This document shows, one piece after another, positions 44,875-54,011 of a DNA stretch of 64,000 nucleotides. A program made the position numbers and the translations under genes. The stretch is from NCBI GenBank assembly GCA_947474995.1, contig CANJNJ010000005.1:1-64000 (forward strand). The letters run 5' to 3'. The notes beneath the pieces were generated by a model. It saw only the letters and a program-made list of their open reading frames with translations. It was not told the origin of the DNA and searched no databases. The DNA comes from Opitutaceae bacterium. GTDB lineage: Bacteria; Verrucomicrobiota; Verrucomicrobiia; Opitutales; Opitutaceae. Each line of letters begins with the position of its first letter. The stretch's first letter is position 1.

Positions 44875-46827
44875 ATGTCCTGTCCCGATGCCCCCAGTCC
44901 GCGCTCCTCGCCCAATTCCGGCGCGAACCGATCCTGCGAGGTCGTCGTGATCGGCGGCACGCCTGCCGGAATCGCTTTTGCCGTGAGGGCCGCGCGCGAA
45001 GGTGCCCGCGTTTTGTTGGTCAATCACACGAATCATCTCGGAGGCATGCTGGCCAACGGCCTCGGGGTGTGGGATACCCGCTATGAGCGGAAGCGTGCAC
45101 CCATCTACGACGAAGTCCGCCAAGCCATCTTCGACCACTATCGCGAGACCTATGGCGCGACCTCGCAACAGTGTGCTGACGCGCAGCCCGGAGCGACCGG
45201 ACACAGCAACGGCAAGTTCGAGCCGCACGTGGCTGAGACGATCCTGACCAGGCTGGTGCGGCAGGAAGCGGGAATTGAAGTGGTGCTGAATCACTACCCG
45301 GCCGCCGTCGAACGCACCGGCGCGACGATTAAGAGCGTCACGTTTGCGAATCAGGAGGGCACCGGCCGCTTCCGCGCCACGGCCCAAGTATTTGCCGACT
45401 GCTCTTACGAAGCGGATTCCTTTCCGCTCGCCGGCATCCCGTATCGCGTCGGTCGCGAGGCGCGCAGCGAGTTTGGCGAGACGCACGCCGGCGTGATATT
45501 CATGCAGTCGGTTGAAACCGCGCCGACGCTCGACGACGCCCGAAAGGCGGAGGCACAGTCGGCCTTGCGGTTGCGGCATTTTGGCGGTTTTCAGGTGCGG
45601 CGAGGCGAGAGCACGGGCGAAAGCGACTCCAACGTGCAGGCGATGAATTATCGGGTCATGCTGACGAAAGATCCGATCCGGCGCCGACCCGTCGCGCGAC
45701 CCGCCCATTACGAGCCGGCGCAGCTGCGCACATTGGAGTTCGGGGCGGAAGTGGCGGGGATACCGAACGGCAAGCTCTGCTTGAACCGGCCGCAGCTACC
45801 CGGGCCACACAACGCCTACGTGGAGGGCGACTGGCGGGCGCGCCGAGCGATAATGGACGCCCATTGGGAGACAGCGCTCGCCATGCTTTGGTTCAGGCAA
45901 AATGATTCGTCCGTGCCAGAGGAGGAGCGGCGCCGCTGGCGCGAATACGGCCTGGCGGGCGATGAATTCGCTGACCATCACCACCGCCCTCACGAAATCT
46001 ACGTCCGCGAGGGTCGCCGGCTTTGCGGGCGCTATCTGCTGACCCAGGCTGACACCCTGCCCGCGGCCGGGCTGGCCCGGCCTCCCCTGCATGCCGACAG
46101 CATCGCGTTCACGGAATGGTATGTTGATTCGCACGCGTGCACGCCGCGTCGCGTGAGCGGCAGCCTTCCGGAGGGAAAGGTCATGCTTCATCAGGAAACG
46201 TTCCCCGGGCAGGTGCCGCTCCGCGCTCTGCTACCGGAAGGGGTCGATAATCTGCTCGTACCGGTCAATCTCAGCGCGACGCACGTGGCCTGGAATACCG
46301 TGCGGCTGGAGCCAACCTGGATGCATATCGCGGAGGCCGCGGCCCACGCGGCCGTGCAGGCGTTGGAGCAACGCGTGGCCCCGGCGGCCATCGATGTCGA
46401 CGCGCTGCGGCAAACCCTCGCGCAGCGCGGGGTCCTACTGGCGTTTTTCAACGACCTCGAATCCGCTCCCAACGACGAAGTGGCGGCGGCCGCGCAATAT
46501 TTTGCCACTCGCGGTTTTTTTCCCGACTACAATGCCCGTCTCGAAATGCCGCTCGATCAGGGTACCTCCGAAATATGGCTGCGAGCGACCACCGGCTCCG
46601 GAGAACTCGATCCGATGGTGGTGGCCCGGGCCGTAATGGCGGCCTCCACGCGAGGCGGGCCGCCGCTCAGCCACGCCGAGTTCGCCGAGCGGTCCTCCCC
46701 TCAGGCCTCAGCACCCGCACGGCCCGGAGTCATTTCCCGCGGCGAGGCCTTGCTCCTCCTGTGGAGCCGCGTGCGAGCTGGTTCGGCCACAAACCCCGCC
46801 AATTTTTCCCATGCCGCTCTCAACTAA
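44875..46827 (+). CDS. FAD-dependent oxidoreductase (FAD_oxidored family)
   Basis: This 650-residue protein has an N-terminal dinucleotide motif VVVIGGTPAGIAFAVRAAREGARVLLV, then HLGGMLANGLGVWDTRY. A central helical region of unknown function follows, then an FAD-contact region PEGVDNLLVPVNLSATHVAWNTVRLEPTWMHIAEAAAHAA. It resembles the large verrucomicrobial/planctomycetal FAD-dependent oxidoreductases often annotated near xanthan-lyase or sialidase genes. There is no clear signal peptide. It is not a copy of the FAD domain at 35352 and has no propeller of its own, but its 3' end overlaps the start of the second sialidase-like gene by 17 bases, so the two activities are again paired. Confidence 0.85.
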   Translation: MSCPDAPSPRSSPNSGANRSCEVVVIGGTPAGIAFAVRAAREGARVLLVNHTNHLGGMLANGLGVWDTRYERKRAPIYDEVRQAIFDHYRETYGATSQQCADAQPGATGHSNGKFEPHVAETILTRLVRQEAGIEVVLNHYPAAVERTGATIKSVTFANQEGTGRFRATAQVFADCSYEADSFPLAGIPYRVGREARSEFGETHAGVIFMQSVETAPTLDDARKAEAQSALRLRHFGGFQVRRGESTGESDSNVQAMNYRVMLTKDPIRRRPVARPAHYEPAQLRTLEFGAEVAGIPNGKLCLNRPQLPGPHNAYVEGDWRARRAIMDAHWETALAMLWFRQNDSSVPEEERRRWREYGLAGDEFADHHHRPHEIYVREGRRLCGRYLLTQADTLPAAGLARPPLHADSIAFTEWYVDSHACTPRRVSGSLPEGKVMLHQETFPGQVPLRALLPEGVDNLLVPVNLSATHVAWNTVRLEPTWMHIAEAAAHAAVQALEQRVAPAAIDVDALRQTLAQRGVLLAFFNDLESAPNDEVAAAAQYFATRGFFPDYNARLEMPLDQGTSEIWLRATTGSGELDPMVVARAVMAASTRGGPPLSHAEFAERSSPQASAPARPGVISRGEALLLLWSRVRAGSATNPANFSHAALN

Positions 46828-48040
46828 GATCATCACACCCCTTCGCTCTCCTCGCCTGCTGTGCGCCCTGTTGGGCTTGTGGCTGCAGGCGGTCGGCGGC
46901 CGGGCCGCGGAAACCCTGCCGCCCATGCTCGATCTGCCAGGGACGCGCGGCGACCCGGACAAGATCGCTTTTAACACGCTGCCCACCTTGCGTGGCGCGC
47001 ACGCGATCGTGTCGCACGGCAACGCGCCGTGGGTGTTTCGGAACCACAGCTACCTCGCCTGGTTCGACGGGCGCTACTGGGCCATGTGGAGCCATGGTCT
47101 GCGCCAGGAGGATTTCCCCCAGCAGCATGTGCAATATGCGACCAGCCCGGACGGGCTGGTCTGGGCGGAATCAAAACCGCTCGTCGGTCCATCGCCCGAC
47201 CAAGACTTCCGCTATATTGCCCGCGGCTTCTGGGTGCACCAAGGCCAGCTCCTGGCCCTGGCCAGCCACGACGAGTCGTACGACGAGACGGGAAAGAAAA
47301 AACTTTTCGGCCCCAGCTTGGAGTTGCGTTCCTACCGATGGGATCCGGCCACGAGGTCGTGGCAACCGCACCTCGTGCTGGCCAAAGACACGATCAATAA
47401 TTTTCCGCCGGCCTCGCTGCCCGACGGCAAATGGGCCATGACGCGACGCGACCACAACCTAAAGGTCTCGATGTTGATTGGAGGAGTCGAAGCACCCAAC
47501 CAATGGACCGACATTCCGCTCACGATGCCACCCGGCAGCACGTTTCGCCCGGACGAACCCACGCTCTCGGTCCTGCCGGATGGTCGCGTGCTCGGCTACT
47601 TTCGTGACAACAGCCACTCGAAGCGCCTGTTTCGCGCCGTATCGCTCGACAACGGACGGAGTTGGTCGGAGCCGGCCAAGACCAATTTCCCGGACGCCAC
47701 GTCGAAGTCTTTTCCCCTCCGCACCTCGCGCGGTTACTATGTCCTCATTTCCAACGCCAATCCCGCGCCCGAGCAACGCATCCCCTTGTGCCTGTCGGTT
47801 TCGGAAGACGGCCTCACCTACACCCGGATGGCCCGGTTACCGGTCCCCACGGCACCGCAGGATTTCCTCCCGCGCACCGGCACGCGCAAGGCCGCGGGCT
47901 TTCAATATCCGCACGCCATCGAGCACGACGGCAACCTGCTGATTATCTATTCCCGCGACATGAAAACCGCGGAATCAATCTTGGTGTCGCTGGATGAGAT
48001 CGATCGGCTGCGGAAAAATAATTTGACCGGGAATCCATGA
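46811..48040 (+). CDS. secreted sialidase-like (BNR) beta-propeller protein, paralog 2
   Basis: This 409-residue protein has a signal peptide (MPLSTKIITPLRSPRLLCALLGLWLQAVGG). It is clearly homologous to 39323-40591: DGRYWAMWSHG, YATSPDGLVWAE, FRYIARGFWVHQGQLLALAS, NNFPPASLPDGKWAMTRRDHN, SLDNGRSWSEPAKTNFPDATSK and LISNANPAPEQRIPLCLS. YPHAIEHDGNLLIIYSRDM near the C-terminus matches YPHLLEHDGYLYITHSGD in the paralog. Shared Asp, Glu, Arg and His in these blocks are candidates for the active site. It begins inside the last codons of the FAD gene in another frame, implying coupled translation. Confidence 0.83.
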   Translation: MPLSTKIITPLRSPRLLCALLGLWLQAVGGRAAETLPPMLDLPGTRGDPDKIAFNTLPTLRGAHAIVSHGNAPWVFRNHSYLAWFDGRYWAMWSHGLRQEDFPQQHVQYATSPDGLVWAESKPLVGPSPDQDFRYIARGFWVHQGQLLALASHDESYDETGKKKLFGPSLELRSYRWDPATRSWQPHLVLAKDTINNFPPASLPDGKWAMTRRDHNLKVSMLIGGVEAPNQWTDIPLTMPPGSTFRPDEPTLSVLPDGRVLGYFRDNSHSKRLFRAVSLDNGRSWSEPAKTNFPDATSKSFPLRTSRGYYVLISNANPAPEQRIPLCLSVSEDGLTYTRMARLPVPTAPQDFLPRTGTRKAAGFQYPHAIEHDGNLLIIYSRDMKTAESILVSLDEIDRLRKNNLTGNP

Positions 48041-48109
48041 TGCGCGTCGACGCTCGGCTCCCCAGGTGACGAACGCCGTCGCCAGCGCGGGGGCGCTAGA
48101 GCAACTCGC

Positions 48110-49006
48110 CTAATCAAACACCACGGTTTTGTTCCCATACACGAGCACGCGGCCGTCGAGGTGCCAGCGGACCGCCTGGGCGAGGACCGATTTCTCCAGG
48201 TCCCGCCCCCGGCGCACCAGATCCTCCACGCCGTGGCGATGCGTCACGCGCGCGACATCCTGGTGAATGATGGGTCCTTCATCGAGGTCGCGCGTCGCAT
48301 AGTGCGCCGTCGCGCCGATGAGTTTCACCCCGCGCGCATGGGCCTGATGATACGGCCGGCCTCCGGCAAAAGCCGGCAGGAAGGAATGATGGATGTTGAT
48401 GACCGGTGCGCCGAATTTCTCGAGAAAGTCGGCCGACAGTACCTGCATATACCGCGCCAGCACGATGAGTTCGACGCCGCGCTCGCGCATCAGGGCGAGT
48501 TGCTTCGCCTCGACCGCCCCTTTCGTCTCGGCCGTCACGGGGAAGTGAACAAACGACAGCCCGTAACCTTCCGCTGCCTTGGCGAGGTCGGGGTGATTGC
48601 CCACCACCGCCACGATATCGCACGCGAAATCGCCCGCCTTCCAGCGCAGCGCGAGATCGTGAAAGCAGTGATCCGCCTTGGAAACGAAGATGGCCACCTT
48701 CGGCCGATCGGCGGACGAGAGCATGCGCACCTGCATCCCGAGCGAACTCCGCGCGAATTCCGTGAATTCCTTTTCGGCCGCCAGCAGGTCCACCGGACGA
48801 CGAGGCGCCGCTTCACCCATGGTCGGGCCGGCAAAGGCGGGCTCCCATTCCACGCGTTGGAAAAAGATCCCCGCTTCCCTGTCGCGGTGCTGGTCGGCGT
48901 GCAGAATGTTGCCGCCCCGTTCAAAAATCCAACCCGCCACGCGCGCCACGAGACCGGGCTGATCGGGACCGTGGAGAAGGGCAATCAGCGTGGCGTGGGC
49001 GGACAT
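48110..49006 (-). CDS. purU: formyltetrahydrofolate deformylase
   Basis: This 298-residue protein has an N-terminal ACT domain (about 1-85; ALLHGPDQPGLVARVAGWIFERGGNILHADQH) followed by a formyl-transferase fold. Catalytic residues are in NIHHSFLPAFAGGRPYHQAHARGVKLIGATAHYATRDLDEGPII, which contains the Asn-His...Asp of the family. The reaction hydrolyses 10-formyl-tetrahydrofolate to formate and tetrahydrofolate, balancing the one-carbon pool. The length is normal. It is convergent with the second sialidase-like gene (ends 70 bases apart) and is monocistronic. Confidence 0.95.
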   Translation of the reverse strand: MSAHATLIALLHGPDQPGLVARVAGWIFERGGNILHADQHRDREAGIFFQRVEWEPAFAGPTMGEAAPRRPVDLLAAEKEFTEFARSSLGMQVRMLSSADRPKVAIFVSKADHCFHDLALRWKAGDFACDIVAVVGNHPDLAKAAEGYGLSFVHFPVTAETKGAVEAKQLALMRERGVELIVLARYMQVLSADFLEKFGAPVINIHHSFLPAFAGGRPYHQAHARGVKLIGATAHYATRDLDEGPIIHQDVARVTHRHGVEDLVRRGRDLEKSVLAQAVRWHLDGRVLVYGNKTVVFD

Positions 49007-49110
49007 GAGGCGGATTAAGCAGCGGAGTTGAACTTTGAACCGACGATTATTCTGAGCGCAATCGCAGCCCTCGAGCGAGCAGTTATACCGACGCTTACGG
49101 TACTCCTGAA

Positions 49111-49222
49111 AGGTGGGTCGGGCGCCTCTCGACGGGCTGGAGACCCTGAGCCGGTCGAACGGGCTCCGCGCGCGACCAAAGCGTTGGGTTCGGCCTCACG
49201 TTCCATGGCCGCGCAGCCCATC
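49111..49222. repeat. dispersed repeat, ggccgcgc family with cctgagccggtcgaacggg unit
   Basis: aggtgggtcgggcgcctctc, ctgagccggtcgaacgggct, ttgggttcggcctcacgttc and tggccgcgcagcccatctc follow each other. The same parts occur in inverted order at 27550-27831. It separates purU from the quinone reductase gene. Confidence 0.75.
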
Positions 49223-49289
49223 TCCCCCCTTCGATGTCGGCGGCAAAAGGCCAGAGCCGATGCCCCAAAATCGGCCATCAGCCTCACCC

Positions 49290-50258
49290 TCACGGCAAGA
49301 GCAGCACCTTGCCCGTCGTCAGCCGGCCTTCGAGGGCACGATGTGAATCGGCCGCTTTCGCCAGCGGAAATTCCGCGCCGATACGCACCTTCAAGGCCCC
49401 TTTGGCCATCCAGGAAAACAGATTCGTGGCCCGCGCCCGCAGCTCGGTCGGGTTCTGCGTGTAATGCGCGAGCACCGGCCGCGTGCAAAACAGCGAGCCC
49501 TTTTGCGCGAGCAGCAACGGGGCAAAGGGCGCCACCGGTCCGCTGGCGTTGCCAAAGGATACCATCATTCCCCGCGGCCGGAGGCTGTTCAGCGAACCTT
49601 CGAACGTGTCCTTGCCAATGCCGTCGTAGACCACGTCCACGCCGCGCCCGTCCGTCAAGGCCTTCGCGGCATCCGTGAAGTTTTCCCGCGTGTACACGCA
49701 GACCGCATCAGCGCCGGCTTCGCGCGCGAGCTTGGCTTTGTCGTCGGTCCCCACCGTCGCGAGCACCCGCGCGCCACGCAACTTCGCGATTTGGATCAAC
49801 AGCAACCCCACCCCGCCTGCGCCCGCGTGCACCACCGCGGTATCGCCCGCCTTGAGCGGAAAAGTGTCACACGCGAGGTAATGCGCCGTCATCCCCTGCA
49901 GCATTGTCGCGGCGGCCAGCTTGGCGGTGACGCCATCGGGAATCTTTACCGCCTGACCGGCGGCGACCAGCGCCTCCTGCGCGTAACCGCCGTTGACGGC
50001 GGCGCTCGCCACACGGTCACCGACGCGAAAATCCGTCACCTCAGCGCCCACGGCAGTCACCACGCCGGCCGCTTCCTGTCCGACCGTGTGCGGCAACTTG
50101 ACCGCGTAGAGCCCACTCCGCTTGTAAGTGTCGATGAAGTTCAGGCCCGCGGCTTCCACGCGGAAGCGAATCTCGCCAGCGCCGGGCACCGGCACGGGCA
50201 CATCGTCGACTCGAAGTTTTTCCACGCCACCGGTTTCATGAATGCGAATTGCGAACAT
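49290..50258 (-). CDS. quinone oxidoreductase, zinc-independent MDR family
   Basis: This 322-residue NADPH-dependent reductase of the QOR type has an N-terminal GroES-like domain (GGVEKLRVDDVPVPVPGAGEIRFRVEAAGLNFIDTYKRSGLY ... LPHTVGQEAAGVVTAVG). A Rossmann domain with AGAGGVGLLLIQIAKLRGARVLATV follows. The zinc-binding Cys residues of alcohol dehydrogenases are absent. It reduces quinones or other electrophilic enones; the physiological substrate is unknown. It stands alone on the minus strand between purU and carB. Confidence 0.92.
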   Translation of the reverse strand: MFAIRIHETGGVEKLRVDDVPVPVPGAGEIRFRVEAAGLNFIDTYKRSGLYAVKLPHTVGQEAAGVVTAVGAEVTDFRVGDRVASAAVNGGYAQEALVAAGQAVKIPDGVTAKLAAATMLQGMTAHYLACDTFPLKAGDTAVVHAGAGGVGLLLIQIAKLRGARVLATVGTDDKAKLAREAGADAVCVYTRENFTDAAKALTDGRGVDVVYDGIGKDTFEGSLNSLRPRGMMVSFGNASGPVAPFAPLLLAQKGSLFCTRPVLAHYTQNPTELRARATNLFSWMAKGALKVRIGAEFPLAKAADSHRALEGRLTTGKVLLLP

Positions 50259-50308
50259 AGGAACTCGATCAAAGGGGCAGCCGCCCCGCTGTCAAAGTTC
50301 CGCTCGGA

Positions 50309-50343
50309 CTTTGGGGTACGGCGACCTGGCGCCGCACTCCACC
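50309..50343. repeat. gagtgcggcgaccyggcgcc repeat, loopless copy
   Basis: ctttggggtacggcgacctg runs straight into gcgccgcactccaccc: both ends of the inverted repeat are present without the usual loop. It lies between the carB stop (50365) and the quinone reductase start. Confidence 0.7.
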
Positions 50344-50364
50344 CCCATCCACCGCGCCACCCAC

Positions 50365-53300
50365 CTACACCAAGTTCACATTCCCCGCGTATTTCTGAAT
50401 CGGACGCACGCCGACGTGCTTTTCCTTCAAGGCATGGATGCCGGCCACCGCGGCGGCCGCGCCGGTGATCGTCGTCATGATGCACACGTTGTGGGCATAC
50501 GCCGCCGACCGAATCGCGTTCTCATCGCGCCGCGGCACCATGCCGCCGGGCGTGTTGATAACCATCTGGATTTGCCCGTTCTTGATCAAGTCGACCGCAT
50601 GCGGCCGGCCCTCGGAGATTTTCGCGAGGCGCTTCACCTTCAACCCGGCATCGGCCAGGGTCTTCGCCGTACCGCTCGTGGAATAAAGCGCAAAGCCGAG
50701 AGCCTCGAGGTGCCGGGCGATTTCCACCGCCCGCGGCTTGTCGGCGTCTTTGACGGACATGAAGACATTCCCTTTCACCGGCAGTCCGGGCTTGGCCGCG
50801 GCCTGCGCCTTGGCAAAGGCCACGCCGAGGTCGTCGTCGATGCCCATGACCTCACCGGTCGAACGCATCTCGGGTCCCAGCGCAATCGTCGCCCCCGGAA
50901 AACGCACGAAGGGAAACACGGCCTCTTTCACGCACCAGTGCTTGGGTGTCTGCTCCCGGGTGAAGCCGAGGTCCTTGAGTTTCAGCCCCGTCATCACTTT
51001 CGCCGCCAGTTTGGCCAGCGGCACGCCAATGGCCTTCGCCACAAACGGCACGGTCCGCGACGCCCGGGGATTCACTTCCAGCACGTAGAGTTGGTCGCCC
51101 TTGATCGCGAACTGGATGTTCATCAGACCCACGACCTTGAGCTCGCGCGCGAGGGCGTAGGTCGCCCGCCGCACGGTGTTCAACATGTCCGGCGAGAGCG
51201 TGTGCGGCGGCATCACCATCGCAGCGTCACCCGAGTGCACGCCCGCATACTCGATGTGCTCGAGCATGCCGCCGACGACCGAGGTCTCGCCGTCGCTGAT
51301 GCAATCCACGTCGAGCTCGATCGCATCCTCGAGGAACTTGTCGATCAACACCGGTTTGCCGGGCATGACTTCGAAAACCTGCCGCACCACGGCCCGCAGT
51401 TCTTCCTCGCTGTAGAGGATGAACATGCCGCGGCCACCGAGCACGAAGGACGGACGCACCAGCACCGGGTAACCGATCTCGCCGGCACTCGTGATCGCCG
51501 CGGCCTCGGTGAGTGCGGTGCGATTGTCGGGCTGGCGGAGTTTCAGTTTTTCAAGAACCGCCACGAAGAGCTTCCGATCTTCCGCAATCTCGATGCTCTC
51601 CGGCGACGTGCCGATGATGTTCACGCCCTTCGCCTTCAAGGCCGTCGCGAGGTTGAGCGGGGTCTGACCGCCGAACTGCACGATCGCCCCGAAGCAGCCC
51701 TCCTGCTCATAAACCTCCAGTACGTCCTCGAGCGTGAGCGGTTCAAAATAAAGCCGGTCGCTCGTGTCGTAGTCGGTCGAAACCGTCTCGGGGTTTGAAT
51801 TGACCATCACGGTTTCGTACCCCGCCTCGCGCAGCGCAAAACTCGCGTGCACACAGCAGTAATCGAACTCGATGCCCTGCCCGATCCGGTTCGGCCCACC
51901 GCCGAGAATCATGATCTTCTTCTTGCCCTTGGGCGGCAGCACTTCGTTTTCGTCGCCGTAACTCGAATAATAGTAGGGCGTAAAGGCCTCGAACTCCGCC
52001 GCACAAGTGTCGACCAGGCGGTACGTGGTCTGGATGCCACGATGCTTCCGATTCGCCCGCACCGTCGAGAACTCGCTTTTCAGGAGGTGGGCGAGCTGCA
52101 CGTCGGAGAACCCAAACTGCTTGGCCCGGCGCAGCGTATCCGTGTCGACCGTCGCCAAGGTGTGCTTCTTCAGCGTCTCTTCCATCTCCCACACCTCGCG
52201 GAGCTGATGCAGGAACCACGGATCGATCTTCGTCAGATCGAAAACATTCTCCACGGAGTAGCCGGCGCGGAACGCGTGCCGAATATAGAATATCCGCTCC
52301 GCGTTGGGCGTGCCGAGCTTGGTGTTGAGAAATTCTTCCTCGAACGCCTCGTCGCCGCCGTACTTCCCGCCGCCCCCAAAGCCGCGCGCCCCGATTTCCA
52401 GCGAACGCAGGCACTTTTGGATCGATTCCTTGAAGGTCCGGCCAATCGCCATCGCCTCGCCCACGGACTTCATCGCCGAGGTCAGGGTCGCGTCCGCATC
52501 CGGAAACTTCTCGAACGTGAACCGTGGAATCTTGGTGACCACGTAATCGATGGTCGGCTCGAAGCTCGCCGGCGTGAGCCGCGTGATGTCGTTGCGCAGC
52601 TCGTCGAGCGTATAGCCCACGGCCAGCTTCGCCGCGATTTTCGCAATGGGAAACCCCGTGGCCTTCGACGCGAGCGCCGAGGAGCGCGACACGCGCGGAT
52701 TCATCTCGATGACGACCATCCGACCGGTCTCGGGGTCGACGGAAAACTGGATGTTCGAGCCGCCGGTCTCGACGCCAATCTCGCGGATGACCGCAAACGA
52801 TGCATCGCGCATCACCTGATATTCCTTGTCGCTCAGGGTCATGGCCGGCGCGACCGTGATCGAGTCGCCCGTGTGCACGCCCATCGGATCAAAGTTTTCG
52901 ATCGCGCAGATGACCACGCACTGGTCCTTGTGGTCGCGCATGACCTCCATCTCGTACTCTTTCCAGCCGAGCAGACACTCCTCGACGAGCACCTCATGCA
53001 CGGGCGAAAGGTCGATCCCGTTGGCGCAAATCTGCTCAAATTCCTCCTTGTTGTACGCGATGCCGCCGCCGCTGCCGCCAAGCGTGAAGGACGGACGGAT
53101 GATGAGCGGCAACATCCCCAGCTCTTCGGCCGCGGCCCGCGCTTCTTCCATCGATTTCACCGTCTTCGAACGGGCGACATCGAGGCCGATGCGGAGCATG
53201 CACTGCTTGAACAACTCGCGGTCCTCACCCTTGTTGATCGCATCCGGCTTCGCGCCGATCATTTCGACGCCGTACTTGGCGAGGATGCCCGCCTTGTGCA

Positions 53301-53604
53301 GTTCCATCGAAAGGTTCAACGCCGTCTGGCCACCCAGGGTCGGCAGCAGCGCAGAGGGTCGCTCGGCCGCGATGATTTTTTCCACGATTTCGAGCGTGAG
53401 CGGCTCGATATAGGTCACATCCGCGAACTCCGGATCCGTCATGATGGTGGCGGGATTGGAATTCACCAGGATGACACGATAACCCTCCTCGCGCAGCGCC
53501 TTGCACGCCTGCGTGCCGGAGTAATCGAACTCGCAGGCCTGGCCGATGACAATCGGACCGGCGCCGATAATGAGGATTGATTTCAGGTCAGAGCGTTTGG
53601 GCAT
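50365..53604 (-). CDS. carB: carbamoyl-phosphate synthase large subunit
   Basis: This 1079-residue protein has the usual CarB length and order: a carboxyphosphate ATP-grasp half at 1-400 ([49 protein letters not shown]), an oligomerisation domain, and a carbamoyl-phosphate ATP-grasp half ([39 protein letters not shown]). The C-terminal allosteric MGS-like domain ([12 protein letters not shown] ... [30 protein letters not shown]) follows. It makes carbamoyl phosphate for arginine and pyrimidines with ammonia from CarA, which is not in this window. The start at 53604 ([14 protein letters not shown]) matches the family N-terminus. Confidence 0.97.
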   Translation of the reverse strand: MPKRSDLKSILIIGAGPIVIGQACEFDYSGTQACKALREEGYRVILVNSNPATIMTDPEFADVTYIEPLTLEIVEKIIAAERPSALLPTLGGQTALNLSMELHKAGILAKYGVEMIGAKPDAINKGEDRELFKQCMLRIGLDVARSKTVKSMEEARAAAEELGMLPLIIRPSFTLGGSGGGIAYNKEEFEQICANGIDLSPVHEVLVEECLLGWKEYEMEVMRDHKDQCVVICAIENFDPMGVHTGDSITVAPAMTLSDKEYQVMRDASFAVIREIGVETGGSNIQFSVDPETGRMVVIEMNPRVSRSSALASKATGFPIAKIAAKLAVGYTLDELRNDITRLTPASFEPTIDYVVTKIPRFTFEKFPDADATLTSAMKSVGEAMAIGRTFKESIQKCLRSLEIGARGFGGGGKYGGDEAFEEEFLNTKLGTPNAERIFYIRHAFRAGYSVENVFDLTKIDPWFLHQLREVWEMEETLKKHTLATVDTDTLRRAKQFGFSDVQLAHLLKSEFSTVRANRKHRGIQTTYRLVDTCAAEFEAFTPYYYSSYGDENEVLPPKGKKKIMILGGGPNRIGQGIEFDYCCVHASFALREAGYETVMVNSNPETVSTDYDTSDRLYFEPLTLEDVLEVYEQEGCFGAIVQFGGQTPLNLATALKAKGVNIIGTSPESIEIAEDRKLFVAVLEKLKLRQPDNRTALTEAAAITSAGEIGYPVLVRPSFVLGGRGMFILYSEEELRAVVRQVFEVMPGKPVLIDKFLEDAIELDVDCISDGETSVVGGMLEHIEYAGVHSGDAAMVMPPHTLSPDMLNTVRRATYALARELKVVGLMNIQFAIKGDQLYVLEVNPRASRTVPFVAKAIGVPLAKLAAKVMTGLKLKDLGFTREQTPKHWCVKEAVFPFVRFPGATIALGPEMRSTGEVMGIDDDLGVAFAKAQAAAKPGLPVKGNVFMSVKDADKPRAVEIARHLEALGFALYSTSGTAKTLADAGLKVKRLAKISEGRPHAVDLIKNGQIQMVINTPGGMVPRRDENAIRSAAYAHNVCIMTTITGAAAAVAGIHALKEKHVGVRPIQKYAGNVNLV

Positions 53605-54011
53605 GGGCGCGGATTTCATCGAGGGTTGAGAGCCGCGAAACGGCGGGCAAGCGGGAAAGGAAAAATGAGGGAATTTGGGCAGTTTAAACTTTTGCGGGCC
53701 CGATTTCCCCTAGGGAGGCCATGACTTTGGCGTCCGGCGGCCTGCCGCCGCTTTTACGACAAGTTCCAGCTCGTCGCCACGGCCTATCGGCGCGCCGAGG
53801 CGAGACGCGGAGTGCGGCGCCACGTCGCCGCACTCCAAAGGAACGCCCGGTTCACCTCGACCCAACCAACTATACCGCCCCAAAAACTGGAAAAAGCTAG
53901 ACTCCGGCCTCCCGGCATAGGAATCATCTTCAACTTTCCCGTCGTCGGGGCGGTGCGATTGATTGCCACGTTGCGCAATCGGCTCCGACGCCAACGGGAC
54001 GGAAACACCCC
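53605..54011. other. 407-base intergenic region between divergent carB and cytochrome genes
   Basis: It must hold the carB promoter on the minus strand and that of the cytochrome/PQQ pair on the plus strand, but no convincing -35/-10 pair was found. It contains a loopless gagtgcggcg repeat (53809-53837) and a cggcggcctgccgccg palindrome near 53737. No open frame in it looks like a gene. Confidence 0.6.
53809..53837. repeat. gagtgcggcg / cgccgcactc palindrome
   Basis: ggagtgcggcgccacgtcgc and cgccgcactcc form a compact inverted repeat, a member of the same family as 15749-15814, in the carB upstream region. Confidence 0.75.

Noticed and set aside
33424-48040. Classical N-acetylneuraminate catabolism locus
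   Set aside because: A lyase-family enzyme, a transporter and sialidase-like proteins are present, but NanE, NanK and amino-sugar phosphate genes are absent, FRIP is not seen, and two FAD oxidoreductases are unexplained. The name nanA was therefore not used.
51847-53580. Long plus-strand open frame (577 codons) opposite carB
   Set aside because: It is an antisense shadow of carB, with no recognisable motif.
53710-53994. Small minus-strand frame upstream of carB
   Set aside because: It spans a dispersed palindromic repeat and has no protein-like features.
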